The notes below the pieces were generated by a model. It saw only the letters and a list, made by a program, of their open reading frames with translations, was not told the origin of the DNA and searched no databases. DNA of 64,000 nucleotides from Mycolicibacterium helvum (GTDB lineage: Bacteria; Actinomycetota; Actinomycetes; Mycobacteriales; Mycobacteriaceae), in contig NZ_AP022596.1 of assembly GCF_010731895.1 (NCBI RefSeq), positions 3,286,001 to 3,350,000 of the forward strand. Reading direction: 5' to 3'. The number at the start of each line of letters is the position of its first letter. Within the stretch, counting starts at the first letter, position 1. Both the position numbers and the translations under genes were made by a program. Below are positions 20,303 through 28,789 of this stretch, piece by piece.

Positions 20303-21843
20303 TCGATCTCGACTTCGTCTGGCCGGACGGCACCGTCGCGCTGGAGGGTCTCAATGCCACGCTGTCGACCGGTCGTACCGGACTGGTCGGTGCCAACGGC
20401 AGCGGAAAGTCGACCCTGCTGCGCCTGATCGCGGGTCAACTGACCCCGACGGGCGGGCGGATCGTCACCGGCGGTGACGTCGCCTATCTGCCGCAGACCC
20501 TGACTCTCGATGTGGCGCAGTCGATCGCCGACGTAATCGGTGTGGGCGCCAAGCTGGCCGCGCTTGCAGCGATCGAGTCCGGCGTGGCGTCTGAGCGTGA
20601 CTTCGAGGTCATCGGCGAGGACTGGGATATCGCCGAGCGCGCCGCTGAGGCACTGCGCGTCATCGGGCTGGGCGCGGTTGACCTGGATCGCACGGTCGGT
20701 CAGGTGTCTGGTGGGGAGGCGATGCTGCTGGCCGTCACAGCCCTTAGGCTCGGGCCGGCTGAGATCACCCTGCTCGACGAACCGACCAACAACCTCGACC
20801 GGCGCGCCCGCAGTCGGCTCTTCGACCTGATCGCCGACTGGCCGGGAACGCTGGTGGTGGTCAGCCATGACATCGCCCTGCTCAACCAGATGGACAACAC
20901 CGCCGAGTTGCACAATCACCGGCTCACCTCGTTCGGCGGGCCGTACCGCGAGTGGCGCGCGCACCTGGACAACGAGCAGGCCGCCGCGGCGCAGGCGGTA
21001 TCGGCTGCCGAGCAGACGATGCGGGTGCAGAAGCGCCAGCGCGCGGCCGTCGAAACCAAGCTGGCACGACGAAACAGCAAGGCGCAGAAGGACTATGCAA
21101 ACTCCCGCGCACCCAAGATCGTGATGAACAACTGGGCGGGGTCCGCGGAGGTATCGGCGGGCAAGCTGCGCACCGAGCTGGATGAGAAGACCGCGGCGGC
21201 CGCCGACGCATTGCAGGCCGCCGAGGCCAGGCTCCGTAGCGATGAGCACATCCGCGTCGACCTTCCCGATCCCGACGTGCCGGCCAGCCGCAGAATCGCC
21301 GAATTGCCCGGCAGCCGTGGGCCGTTCGTGGTGATGGGACCCGAACGGGTCGCAGTCGTCGGGCCGAACGGCATCGGCAAGACCAGGCTGCTGGACGATC
21401 TGCTCGCCGGGACGGCCGGCCGACTGCTGACCGATCGGATTGGCTATCTGCCCCAGCGCATCGACGGCCTGGACGAGCACGCCAGCGTGCTGGACAACGT
21501 GTCGGCGCCGGACGGTGACACCGCGCTGGTCCGCACCCGGCTGGCCCGGTTTCTGCTGCGCGGCGACTCGGTGCACCGGCCGGTGGCCACGCTGTCCGGT
21601 GGCGAACGGTTCCGCGTCGCGCTGGCCCGGCTGCTGCTGGCCGACCCGCCGCCCCAGCTGATCGTGCTCGACGAACCGACCAACAATCTCGACCTGGCCA
21701 GTGTCGACCAGCTGGTCGATGCGCTGCGCGCCTACCGGGGTGCGGTGATCGTGGTCAGTCACGACGACGAGTTCCTGGCTCGGCTGGGTCTGGACCGGAC
21801 CTTGTCGATGCGGCGCCCCGGCGTATTGGACGAGGCGGGTTAG
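20275..21843 (+). CDS. ABC-F family ATPase
   Basis: 522 residues with two tandem ATP-binding domains and no membrane segments. First domain: Walker A GANGSGKST, signature VSGGE, Walker B ITLLDEPTNNLD. The linker (residues ~225-320) is a charged helical hairpin (EQTMRVQKRQRAAVETKLARRNSKAQKD). Second domain: Walker A GPNGIGKTR, signature LSGGE, Walker B LIVLDEPTNNLD. ABC-F proteins act on the ribosome; many protect against antibiotics. The short linker and absence of an Arm domain resemble antibiotic-resistance-type actinobacterial members, but the housekeeping role cannot be excluded. Confidence 0.92.
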   Translation: MPTDSAITLIDLDFVWPDGTVALEGLNATLSTGRTGLVGANGSGKSTLLRLIAGQLTPTGGRIVTGGDVAYLPQTLTLDVAQSIADVIGVGAKLAALAAIESGVASERDFEVIGEDWDIAERAAEALRVIGLGAVDLDRTVGQVSGGEAMLLAVTALRLGPAEITLLDEPTNNLDRRARSRLFDLIADWPGTLVVVSHDIALLNQMDNTAELHNHRLTSFGGPYREWRAHLDNEQAAAAQAVSAAEQTMRVQKRQRAAVETKLARRNSKAQKDYANSRAPKIVMNNWAGSAEVSAGKLRTELDEKTAAAADALQAAEARLRSDEHIRVDLPDPDVPASRRIAELPGSRGPFVVMGPERVAVVGPNGIGKTRLLDDLLAGTAGRLLTDRIGYLPQRIDGLDEHASVLDNVSAPDGDTALVRTRLARFLLRGDSVHRPVATLSGGERFRVALARLLLADPPPQLIVLDEPTNNLDLASVDQLVDALRAYRGAVIVVSHDDEFLARLGLDRTLSMRRPGVLDEAG

Positions 21844-21852
21844 GGTCGGACC

Positions 21853-22275
21853 ATGGCACACCTGCGCGCGGGCTGGTTCGTCGTGCTGTGCGCGGCGGTG
21901 CTGGCCGTCAGCGCCTGGCTGCCGTGGTTGACGACCCCGGTCGCGGGCGGCGGACGGGCCAGCGCGATCGGCGGCACGGTCGGCAGCATCGTGCTGCCGC
22001 CACGGTTCGGTGCCGGGCAGTTGATCGTGCTGCTGGCCTCGGTGCTGATCGTCACCGGTGCGATGGTGGCGCGCAATCTGTCCCCTCGACTGGCTGCCGC
22101 GGCGGCGCTGGTGATCTCGGTGCTGCTCGGGGTGCTGACCTACTGGTACTACCACCTCAATGTCAGCCCACCGGTCTCGGCGGGGTACGGCTTCTACATC
22201 GGGGCGGTATGCGCTGCCGGTGCCCTGCTGTCATCGGTGTGGGCATTGGTCTCGGCTCTGGTGCGCAGGCGATGA
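21853..22275 (+). CDS. Small four-helix membrane protein
   Basis: 140 residues with four predicted membrane helices: GWFVVLCAAVLAVSAWLPWL, GQLIVLLASVLIVTGAMVA, LAAAAALVISVLLGVLTYW and FYIGAVCAAGALLSSVWALV, ending in basic residues. No family recognised; it resembles the many small mycobacterial integral membrane proteins of unknown role. It begins 9 bases after the ABC-F gene and its stop overlaps the next start (ATGA), so it is part of the same operon. Confidence 0.75.
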   Translation: MAHLRAGWFVVLCAAVLAVSAWLPWLTTPVAGGGRASAIGGTVGSIVLPPRFGAGQLIVLLASVLIVTGAMVARNLSPRLAAAAALVISVLLGVLTYWYYHLNVSPPVSAGYGFYIGAVCAAGALLSSVWALVSALVRRR

Positions 22276-22865
22276 GTCGGTTCGTCGATCCGGTCACTTT
22301 GCGCGGCGCGCAATGGGTTTCGCTTGAGCCGTTGAGTGACGCCCATGTTCACGAGATCACCGCGGCCGCAGCCGATGTCGGGGAGCTGTGGTTCACCAGC
22401 GCCCCGTCACCGGAGAACGCCGCGGACTGGGTGAGCAGGATGGCCGCGATGCAGGCCGGCGACGAAGGCGTGACCTACGTGGTCCGGCGACGCAGCGACG
22501 GTGCGGTGGTCGGCTCGTCGAGCCTGTTTCATGTCGACGCCGCCAACCGGCGACTCGAGATCGGTCACACCTGGTATACCGCGTCGGCCCGCCGCACCGG
22601 GATCAACACCGAGACCAAACTGGTGCTGCTCACCCACGCGTTCGACCAACTCGGTTGCGTCGCTGTGGAGTTCCGCACGCACTTCTTCAACCAGGTCAGC
22701 AGAGCCGCCATCGAACGACTCGGCGCCAAACTGGACGGAGTGCTGCGCAGCCACCAGCTGCTGGCCGACGGATCCCGTCGCGACACCGTGGTCTACTCCA
22801 TCCTGGACATCGAATGGCCCGCGGTTCGCAACAACCTGACGTTCAGGCTCAGCCGCCACGGCTGA
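22272..22865 (+). CDS. GNAT-family N-acetyltransferase (RimJ/RimL-like)
   Basis: 197 residues. Acetyltransf_3 fold: N-terminal VTLRGAQWVSLEPLSDAHV, central GAVVGSSSLFHVDAANRRLEIG, HTWYTASARRTGINTETKLVLLTHAFDQLG for the acetyl-CoA loop (RRTGI replaces the classical RGxGxG), and VEFRTHFFNQVSRAAIERLGAKLDGVLR. This branch acetylates protein N-termini or small amines. Start at 22272 is fixed by the four-base overlap with the preceding gene; a longer frame to 21888 is an overlap with that gene. Confidence 0.88.
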   Translation: MSRFVDPVTLRGAQWVSLEPLSDAHVHEITAAAADVGELWFTSAPSPENAADWVSRMAAMQAGDEGVTYVVRRRSDGAVVGSSSLFHVDAANRRLEIGHTWYTASARRTGINTETKLVLLTHAFDQLGCVAVEFRTHFFNQVSRAAIERLGAKLDGVLRSHQLLADGSRRDTVVYSILDIEWPAVRNNLTFRLSRHG

Positions 22866-22902
22866 TGGCGGCTAAGCCTGAACGCGTGGAATCGGTTGGG
22901 CC

Positions 22903-23352
22903 TCAGCCCGCGTCGACGGTCGTCGGCTCTATTGGCGTGCCGCCACCAGAACGGATGACCTCGATGCGGCGTGGCTTGGCCCGCTCGGCCAACGGGATCG
23001 TCACCGTCAGCACACCGTTCTCGTAGGTCGCTGAGATCTTCGCGGTGTCGATACCTTCGCCGAGTGCCAACTGGCGACGGTAGGTGCCGAAGAATCTCTC
23101 ACTCGTCAACCACTGCACCGAGTCCTCCGAACGCGCGGAGCGATGTGCGGTCAGCGTCAGTGTTCCGTTGTCGACATTCACATCGACCGAACCGGGATCC
23201 ACACCGGGCAGGTCTGCGGTCAGCACGTAGTGATCGTCGACCTTGTAGAGGTCCATCGGCATGAATCTGGGGCTGCGATCAGTTCCGGTCTGGCTGTTCA
23301 ACAGTCCCCGGGTCATTGCGTCAAGTTCATTGAACGGATCGAAGCGCAGCAC
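22903..23352 (-). CDS. Small heat shock protein, HSP18 / 18-kDa antigen type
   Basis: 149 residues with the alpha-crystallin domain (MPMDLYKVDDHYVLTADLPG to ENGVLTVTIPLAERAKPRRI) and the C-terminal I-x-I-like tail. The N-terminus LRFDPFNELDAM fits the mycobacterial HSP18/18-kDa antigen group rather than HspX (Acr). GTG 23352 is chosen because AGGAGG is eight bases upstream; the GTG at 23361 would directly abut that ribosome-binding site. ATP-independent holdase in the cytoplasm. A perfect CIRCE element lies 71 bases upstream of the chosen start, indicating HrcA control. Confidence 0.9.
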   Translation of the reverse strand: MLRFDPFNELDAMTRGLLNSQTGTDRSPRFMPMDLYKVDDHYVLTADLPGVDPGSVDVNVDNGTLTLTAHRSARSEDSVQWLTSERFFGTYRRQLALGEGIDTAKISATYENGVLTVTIPLAERAKPRRIEVIRSGGGTPIEPTTVDAG

Positions 23353-23423
23353 AGTACTCACCTCCTGGATCTATGAACGTAAGCCCGCCACCCTGGCGGG
23401 CAGCTTTACTGTGCGTTGCCAGA

Positions 23424-23450
23424 TTAGCACTCGGAGGTTGGGAGTGCTAA
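23424..23450. promoter_or_regulatory. CIRCE operator (HrcA site)
   Basis: TTAGCACTC, a 9-base spacer, and GAGTGCTAA: a perfect match to the CIRCE inverted repeat bound by the HrcA heat-shock repressor. It lies upstream of the HSP18 gene on the minus strand and 70 bases before the divergent lipoprotein start. Confidence 0.93.
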
Positions 23451-23520
23451 TACTTTTTGACCGATTCTGGCAGTGCCCACCGGTAGGCTGAGCTGGTTTG
23501 CTGGGCGGGCTCGTGAAGGG

Positions 23521-24138
23521 ATGACCTTGCGCAAGGTGACGGGACAAGTGTCGGCCGTGCTGGTGGCCGCACTGGTGGTGGCGACCGCAGGCTGTTCGGA
23601 CGACGCGAAGCCGGCTGCCGCCGTCAAGTGCGACGAGGTGTCGGTGCCGCTGATCGACATCCCCACCCGAACCGATCAGGAACCGCGGCTGCGGCTACCG
23701 CAACCGCAGGGCTGGGAGCGCACCACCAAGCTGGACTCCGAGACCATCCGATTCGCGCTGCGTAACGAGGGGCTCACTGATCAGGGGTTTACCCCCAATG
23801 CCGTGGTCACCCTGCAGAAGGTGAGTTCCGACCTGGGCAAGCCGCAACAGATACTCGACGCTCAGGACAAGCAGCTGGTCGCGAAGCTGAAGGTCAAGGA
23901 TCTGAAATCCACGCCGACGCAGGTCTGCGGATCGGTGGCGGAATCGACCACCTACACCGCTCCCGCGATGGGCAAGATCCCGGCGCGCAACGCAGCTTCG
24001 CTGGCCGTGGTCTACCAGGCCGGTGACGTCAATTACGTGACCACCGTGACGGTGCAGACGATCAAACCTGACAATCCGACGTACATCGCGGATTCCGCGG
24101 CGATCCTCAAGGGATTCCAGATCCTGCCGCCGAAATAG
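23521..24138 (+). CDS. LpqN/LpqT-family lipoprotein
   Basis: 205 residues. Signal peptide with core VLVAALVVATAGC; the lipobox cysteine is residue ~26, so it is a membrane-anchored exported lipoprotein. The mature part (DIPTRTDQEPRLRLPQPQGWERTTKLDSETIRFAL ... AILKGFQILPP) fits the mycobacterial LpqN/LpqT family, fold with a PsbP-like sheet, role in cell-envelope processes not firmly known. The ATG at 23521 is preferred to GTG 23473, since it begins at the basic signal-peptide n-region. Its 3' end overlaps the convergent regulator by 32 bases. Confidence 0.87.
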   Translation: MTLRKVTGQVSAVLVAALVVATAGCSDDAKPAAAVKCDEVSVPLIDIPTRTDQEPRLRLPQPQGWERTTKLDSETIRFALRNEGLTDQGFTPNAVVTLQKVSSDLGKPQQILDAQDKQLVAKLKVKDLKSTPTQVCGSVAESTTYTAPAMGKIPARNAASLAVVYQAGDVNYVTTVTVQTIKPDNPTYIADSAAILKGFQILPPK

Positions 24139-25087
24139 CGACGGTGTGGACCTGCTCGCCGCTGAGGCGCTGGGCGCATCGGTCACAGGCCAGTTCCCCG
24201 GTGAAGTCGGAACCGCAATCGTGGTGGGTCATCACCACTGCAGGGCCTTCGGGCGCCTGATACCACCACTGCGCCCATTGCAGCGTGGCGGTCAGCACCG
24301 GGAAGAATGCCCGGCCCTTCTCGGTCAGCAGGTACGCCGCCCGCTCCGGGCCCGAGCGCTCCGTCGGTGAGGTGGTGAGCACGCCGATCTGGCAGAAGGT
24401 CTGCAGCCGTTCGGCCAGCAGGCTGGGCGGGGCGCCGAGCTGAGTCTGAAAATCGGTGAAGCGGGTGGTGCCCAAAAACGCGGCCACCAGCAGCGCTGCG
24501 GCCCAACGATTTCCGAGGATGCTCATGGTTTCCGGGAACAACCCGGCGTGGCGGGTGGCGGTATCGGACTCCGACCGGCGACGCGTCGACGCGGCTGGCG
24601 CCGACCGGCTCCATGTTCCGCTGGGGCCAAGGCTCATTGCCACTTCCGAGCCGGTGACCACACCACGGCAGGTGTTGCATCGCAATTGGGGTGCGAAGTG
24701 GGATCCGCACGCCAGATGACGCATGGCGGGCAGCGTTTTGTGATGCCCGGTCACCCAATTGCGCTCCCACTCCCAGATGGACAGCAACGCCGGCCACAGC
24801 GACCGGCTGCGGCCGGTGATCAGGTATTCGGTGCGCGCCCGGGTGGAGGCATGCACAGTGCGGGTCAGCAGGCCATCGCGGACCAGGGTCCGAAGTCGGC
24901 TGGTCAGTACCGAATTCGAGATCGGCAGCGCGGACATGAACTGGCTGTAGCGGCTGGCTCCGAGCAGCGCGTGTTGGACGATCAGCAGGTTCCACTCGTC
25001 ACCGAGGAGACCCAGCATCCTCCCGATGGCATTGGGGTCCTCGGGTGCCAAGACGGTGGGCGTCTCGGCGGCAACGGTATCGGTCAC
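24107..25087 (-). CDS. Tandem HxlR-type transcriptional regulator
   Basis: 326 residues containing two HxlR winged-helix modules. First: AIGRMLGLLGDEWNLLIVQHALLGASRYSQFMSAL ... LTSRLRTLVRDGLLTR. Second: MSILGNRWAAALLVAAFLGTTRFTDFQTQLG ... LAERLQTFCQIGVLTTSP. Each module is followed by a Cys/His-containing segment, HLACGSHFAPQLRCNTC and HHDCGSDFTGELACDRC, both with a CG..F...L.C..C pattern that could bind a metal. Normal HxlR proteins have one module and act as dimers, so this is an in-line pseudo-dimer. GTG 25087 shares a base with the stop of the carotenoid oxygenase gene. Confidence 0.87.
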   Translation of the reverse strand: MTDTVAAETPTVLAPEDPNAIGRMLGLLGDEWNLLIVQHALLGASRYSQFMSALPISNSVLTSRLRTLVRDGLLTRTVHASTRARTEYLITGRSRSLWPALLSIWEWERNWVTGHHKTLPAMRHLACGSHFAPQLRCNTCRGVVTGSEVAMSLGPSGTWSRSAPAASTRRRSESDTATRHAGLFPETMSILGNRWAAALLVAAFLGTTRFTDFQTQLGAPPSLLAERLQTFCQIGVLTTSPTERSGPERAAYLLTEKGRAFFPVLTATLQWAQWWYQAPEGPAVVMTHHDCGSDFTGELACDRCAQRLSGEQVHTVAISAAGSGIP

Positions 25088-26604
25088 TACAGTCCGATCG
25101 CCTCGGCGGCCGAATCGCTGGTATGCCACTGGCGCAGTGCATCACCAGCCACCCAGGTGGAATGGGTCCCGCTGGAGATTCGTTCCGGCAGTTGAAGTTT
25201 GCACACCGGACCGTCCGGTATCCGGGCGGCGTCGAACACCAGGCAATAGGAGGCGTCCGCGGTCATGTCGGTGGTCAGGGTGACCAGGTAGCCGTCGTCT
25301 TCGGCCCGGCTGCCGACGCGCGGTGCCATCGCCGTCTCGCTGCCGTAGACGCCATCGCCGAATCCATAGCGCATTTCGGTGCCGGTGTGCAGGTCGTGGC
25401 GCACCAGTCCGTCGAACAGGAACCAGCCCGGCTTCCCGCTGGCCGCATAGGCATAGCGATACGGCTCGCCGGTATGCCCGGAGTTGATCATGCCGAACTC
25501 GGTGATGCTGTCGGACAACGGTTCTTCGGTGAGCCCGCCGGTGCGCATGTTGAGCCGCCAGCGGTGCAGCCGGGCCTGCATCCGGTCCAGCGCGAGGAAC
25601 CGGAACGCCCGCTGCCACTTGGTGCCGGTGCCGTTGTCGCTGGGTTCGGGGTCACCCTGGAAGAAGCCGTCCAGCACGATCTCGTCGCCGTCCTCGTAGG
25701 CGTTGGTGAAGTGCAGCACGTAGGTGGGGTCGGCCTCGAACCATTGGATCTGGCCCGTACCGCCGCGGCGGGGGAGTACCGCGAACCGCGACGGAATGTC
25801 ACGGTGGAAACGGGCGACGTGCAAGTCGCGCTCTAGCAGTTCGGGGTCCCAGAACAGTGGAAAGTCGTTGAGGATCACGTAGTTTCGGGTGAACGCCATG
25901 TCGTGCGGGAGCCGCGGGCCTGGCAGTGGAACGTCGGTGTAGTGCACCAGGTCGTTGTTGGCGTCCACCACCCCGTAGTGCATGTAGGGCGCGGACTTGG
26001 AGTAGTTGAAGAACAGCATCTCGCCGGTGCGGTCGTCCACCTTCGGATGCGCCGAGACACCCCAGTCGCGGGGGAAGCCGCCATTGAAGGTTTCCTTGCC
26101 CAGCGTCTGCGCGGAATACGGGTCGACGCGGTAGAGATCGCCGCACTGGTAGAAGCTCGTCAGTGCGGTGCCGCGGTGCACCACGACATCGGTGCTGGAG
26201 GCGTCCTTCATCAGGGTGCGCGCACCCCAGCCGTAGTCGACCTTCGCCAGCGGTAGCGGCTCGGCCAGCCCCGGCCAGAGCGGACCCGCGGCGGCGTTCT
26301 CGGCTTCGAAGCCATCGGTTCGGATAAAGCGGTTGCGGTAGAAGGTGGTGCCGTCGCGGAAGCCGACGATATGGAGCATGCCGTCACCGTCGAAGGGGTG
26401 ATAGGCCTTCAGTGCCGGATGCAACGGGTTCTCGGTGTTGCGCAGATAGACACCGTCGAGATCGGTGGGGATCTCGCCGTCGACGACGGTCAGATCGTCG
26501 GCGCGCCACTCGGTGTTCTGCGGTCGCCATGGCCCGGTGCGGTACGGGTGGTCGTCGTCCTCGGGAAGGGTGGACAGGAATTTGCCGACGATCTCAGTGT
26601 TCAT
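25087..26604 (-). CDS. Carotenoid oxygenase (RPE65/CCD family), Rv0913c-like
   Basis: 505 residues, normal for the family. The four iron-binding histidines appear in the right order: VSAHPK near residue 187, LPHDMAFT near 235, YVLHFTNAYE near 300 and SSGTHSTW near 488. No signal peptide; a seven-bladed propeller that cleaves conjugated double bonds of carotenoids or stilbenes. Gene order with the thiolase upstream matches M. tuberculosis Rv0913c-Rv0914c. The HxlR-like regulator downstream is coupled by overlapping stop and start codons. Confidence 0.92.
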   Translation of the reverse strand: MNTEIVGKFLSTLPEDDDHPYRTGPWRPQNTEWRADDLTVVDGEIPTDLDGVYLRNTENPLHPALKAYHPFDGDGMLHIVGFRDGTTFYRNRFIRTDGFEAENAAAGPLWPGLAEPLPLAKVDYGWGARTLMKDASSTDVVVHRGTALTSFYQCGDLYRVDPYSAQTLGKETFNGGFPRDWGVSAHPKVDDRTGEMLFFNYSKSAPYMHYGVVDANNDLVHYTDVPLPGPRLPHDMAFTRNYVILNDFPLFWDPELLERDLHVARFHRDIPSRFAVLPRRGGTGQIQWFEADPTYVLHFTNAYEDGDEIVLDGFFQGDPEPSDNGTGTKWQRAFRFLALDRMQARLHRWRLNMRTGGLTEEPLSDSITEFGMINSGHTGEPYRYAYAASGKPGWFLFDGLVRHDLHTGTEMRYGFGDGVYGSETAMAPRVGSRAEDDGYLVTLTTDMTADASYCLVFDAARIPDGPVCKLQLPERISSGTHSTWVAGDALRQWHTSDSAAEAIGL

Positions 26605-27823
26605 CGTCTGCCGATCTGATCATGAAACTAACTGTGGTGGCGGTGCTACCGCCGAAATTCAGGGTGCCGAAGCGCCGTGCCCCGTCGACTTGGTAGTCAC
26701 CGGCGAGGTGGCTGACCTGTTTGGCTGCGTCCAGCATCATCCGGATACCCGATGCACCCACCGGGTGGCCACCACCGATCAGACCGCCGCTCGGATTGAT
26801 CGGCAGGCGCCCGCCGATTTCGATCTCGCCGTTCTCGATTGCCTTCCACGACTCGCCAGGCCCGGTGAGGCCGATGTGGTCGATGGCCAGGTACTCGCTC
26901 GGGGTGAAGCAGTCGTGCACCTCGATGCCGTCGAGATCGTCGAGGCCGATGCCGGCCCGGGCGAACGCGTCGTGCACGGCGGCGCGGACGTGCGGCAGCA
27001 CGTAGGGGCTCGCGGCGTCGCGATCGAGCTTCTGCCGCAATCCCAGTCCCACCGTGCGGTGGCCCCAGCCCTCGATCAGCCCGATCGGACGCACACCCGG
27101 GTGATCCCGCAGGAAGTCGTCGTTGACCAGGACGACGCCGGCGCCGCCGTCGGTCATCTGGCTGCAGTCGTAGCGGCGGATGCGCCCCTCGGTCGGTGGG
27201 TTGACGGCGTCGTCGCTGCCGTGTGACACCAGATCGGGAATCTCCCAATCCCTGGTCTGGGCGTTGGGGTTGCGCCGGGCGTTGCCGAAGTTGAGTGCGG
27301 CGATCGCATGCAGGTGAGCGTCATCGATGCCGAAGCGCCGGTCGTATTCGTCGGCGACTTCGGCGAACATCGACGGCCACAGGTACTTCGTGTCCGCGCC
27401 CTCGTGGCCGGTCCAGGCCGCAGCGCCGAGGTAGGCGGCCGCGGTATCGCCGGGCACGGTCTTCTCCAACTCGACACCGACCACGAGTGCGGTGCGATAG
27501 TTGCCGGCCCGCAGGTCGGCCATCGCCGCCAGCGCTGCCACGCTGCCCGAAGCGCACGCCGCTTCGTGCCGGGTGGCCGGGGTGTCCCACAGTCCGTCGT
27601 GGACGGTGGCGGGCATGGCGCCGAGGTGGCCCTGCCGGGCGAACATCTCGCCGAAGGCGTTGGCCACGTGTACGACGCCGATGTCGGCGGCGTCAATCAT
27701 CGACTCGGCCAGCGTGAGGTCGACGACCTCACGTGTGAGCGATGCGTAGTCGCGGCCTTCCCGGGTGAGATTGCGAGCGAAGTCGCTCTGGTAGCCACCG
27801 AGGATCCAGACATTGCCTGCCAC
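26594..27823 (-). CDS. Thiolase-family protein (SCP2-thiolase-like), Rv0914c-like
   Basis: 409 residues. Thiolase fold with the nucleophilic Cys in HEAACASGSVAALAA near residue 90, the His in EVHDCFTPSEY near 315 and GGGHPVGASG near 360. It is closer to the SCP2/acetyl-CoA acetyltransferase-like branch (Rv0914c) than to FadA. GTG 27823 begins right at the first strand (AGNVWILGGYQSDF); an upstream in-frame extension is low-complexity and was rejected. It overlaps the start of the carotenoid oxygenase gene by 11 bases, so the two are one operon. Confidence 0.9.
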   Translation of the reverse strand: MAGNVWILGGYQSDFARNLTREGRDYASLTREVVDLTLAESMIDAADIGVVHVANAFGEMFARQGHLGAMPATVHDGLWDTPATRHEAACASGSVAALAAMADLRAGNYRTALVVGVELEKTVPGDTAAAYLGAAAWTGHEGADTKYLWPSMFAEVADEYDRRFGIDDAHLHAIAALNFGNARRNPNAQTRDWEIPDLVSHGSDDAVNPPTEGRIRRYDCSQMTDGGAGVVLVNDDFLRDHPGVRPIGLIEGWGHRTVGLGLRQKLDRDAASPYVLPHVRAAVHDAFARAGIGLDDLDGIEVHDCFTPSEYLAIDHIGLTGPGESWKAIENGEIEIGGRLPINPSGGLIGGGHPVGASGIRMMLDAAKQVSHLAGDYQVDGARRFGTLNFGGSTATTVSFMIRSADDEH

Positions 27824-28053
27824 AGCGGCGAAGTTACTACAGCTAAGAGAGTGGCGGGCCGGATTGCGTTGAGTTGGCCCAAATCCGGGGGTCGGTCCCG
27901 TCGGCTCGTGGTCTGAACCGACAGGACCTCGCGAGCGTGGGTGTCGACCACCGCGCTCACTTGAGCGGAGCATTGCCGAACCCGGTGATCCACAAACGTC
28001 TTGGTCGTCAGGGCGGTAGCGTCAACTCCACGAAGGTGGGGAACACTGACTGG

Positions 28054-28737
28054 ATGACTTCGCTCAACCATGATCTGGCGCTGCGGATGGCCGAGCTCGC
28101 TCGGGCCACCGCGTTGCCTCGCGATGTCGACGAGATCCTCGCCGGAGTGACTGCCGCAGCGACTGAAATGATTCCCGGCACCGATACCTGCGGCGTGCTG
28201 TTGATCGGCAAGGGCGGCAAGTTCGAATCGCTGTTCGGTACATCAGATTTGATCTACAAGATCGACGCGCTACAAGAAGCCTGCGGGGAGGGGCCGTGCG
28301 TCGAGGCTGCGCTCGCCGAGTCGATCGTGCGCACCGACGACTTCGCCACTGAACGGCGCTGGCCCAAGTACAGTCGCGCCGCCGCCGAGCTCGGAGTCCG
28401 CAGCGGATTGTCGTTCAAGCTCTACACCAGCTCGAGTACGGCAGGCGCGCTGAATCTGTTCGGCCTGAAGCCAGAGGCGTTCGACGCACAATCCGAGGTG
28501 ATCGGGTCGGTGCTGGCCGCTCACGCCGCATCGGCCATCATCGCCAGCCGCCACGGCGAGCAGCTGGAGTCCGCATTGGCCAACCGGGACACCATTGGAC
28601 AGGCCAAGGGGGTGATCATGGAGCGGTTCAACGTCGACGCGATGCGGGCGTTCGAGATGCTGCGTGAGCTGTCCCAGACCACCAACACCCGGCTGGTCGA
28701 TATCGCGGTTCGGGTGATCGAGTCTCGCGGAAATTAG
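28054..28737 (+). CDS. GAF-ANTAR RNA-binding regulator
   Basis: 227 residues. GAF domain at ~20-160 (VDEILAGVTAAATEMIPGTDTCGVLLI ... GRCYT-like EACGEGPCVEA) and ANTAR domain at ~165-225 (LESALANRDTIGQAKGVIMERFNVDAMRAFEMLRELSQ). ANTAR proteins bind paired stem-loops in mRNA leaders and prevent termination. The domain order and EACGEGPC motif are common in mycobacteria. ATG 28054 is chosen; GTG 28036 is possible. The 230 bases upstream, between it and the divergent thiolase gene, hold no visible gene or clear ANTAR target. Confidence 0.9.
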   Translation: MTSLNHDLALRMAELARATALPRDVDEILAGVTAAATEMIPGTDTCGVLLIGKGGKFESLFGTSDLIYKIDALQEACGEGPCVEAALAESIVRTDDFATERRWPKYSRAAAELGVRSGLSFKLYTSSSTAGALNLFGLKPEAFDAQSEVIGSVLAAHAASAIIASRHGEQLESALANRDTIGQAKGVIMERFNVDAMRAFEMLRELSQTTNTRLVDIAVRVIESRGN

Positions 28738-28789
28738 TCCGCGGGTGGGTATCGTTGGGCGAAATTTTGATGCTGGTGGGGGTCACTCG

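Noticed and set aside
20242..22155. 637-codon open frame on the minus strand opposite the ABC-F and membrane protein genes
   Set aside because: Composition is Gln/His/Arg/Gly-rich and repetitive, typical of the antisense frame of high-GC coding DNA; plus-strand genes have clear motifs.
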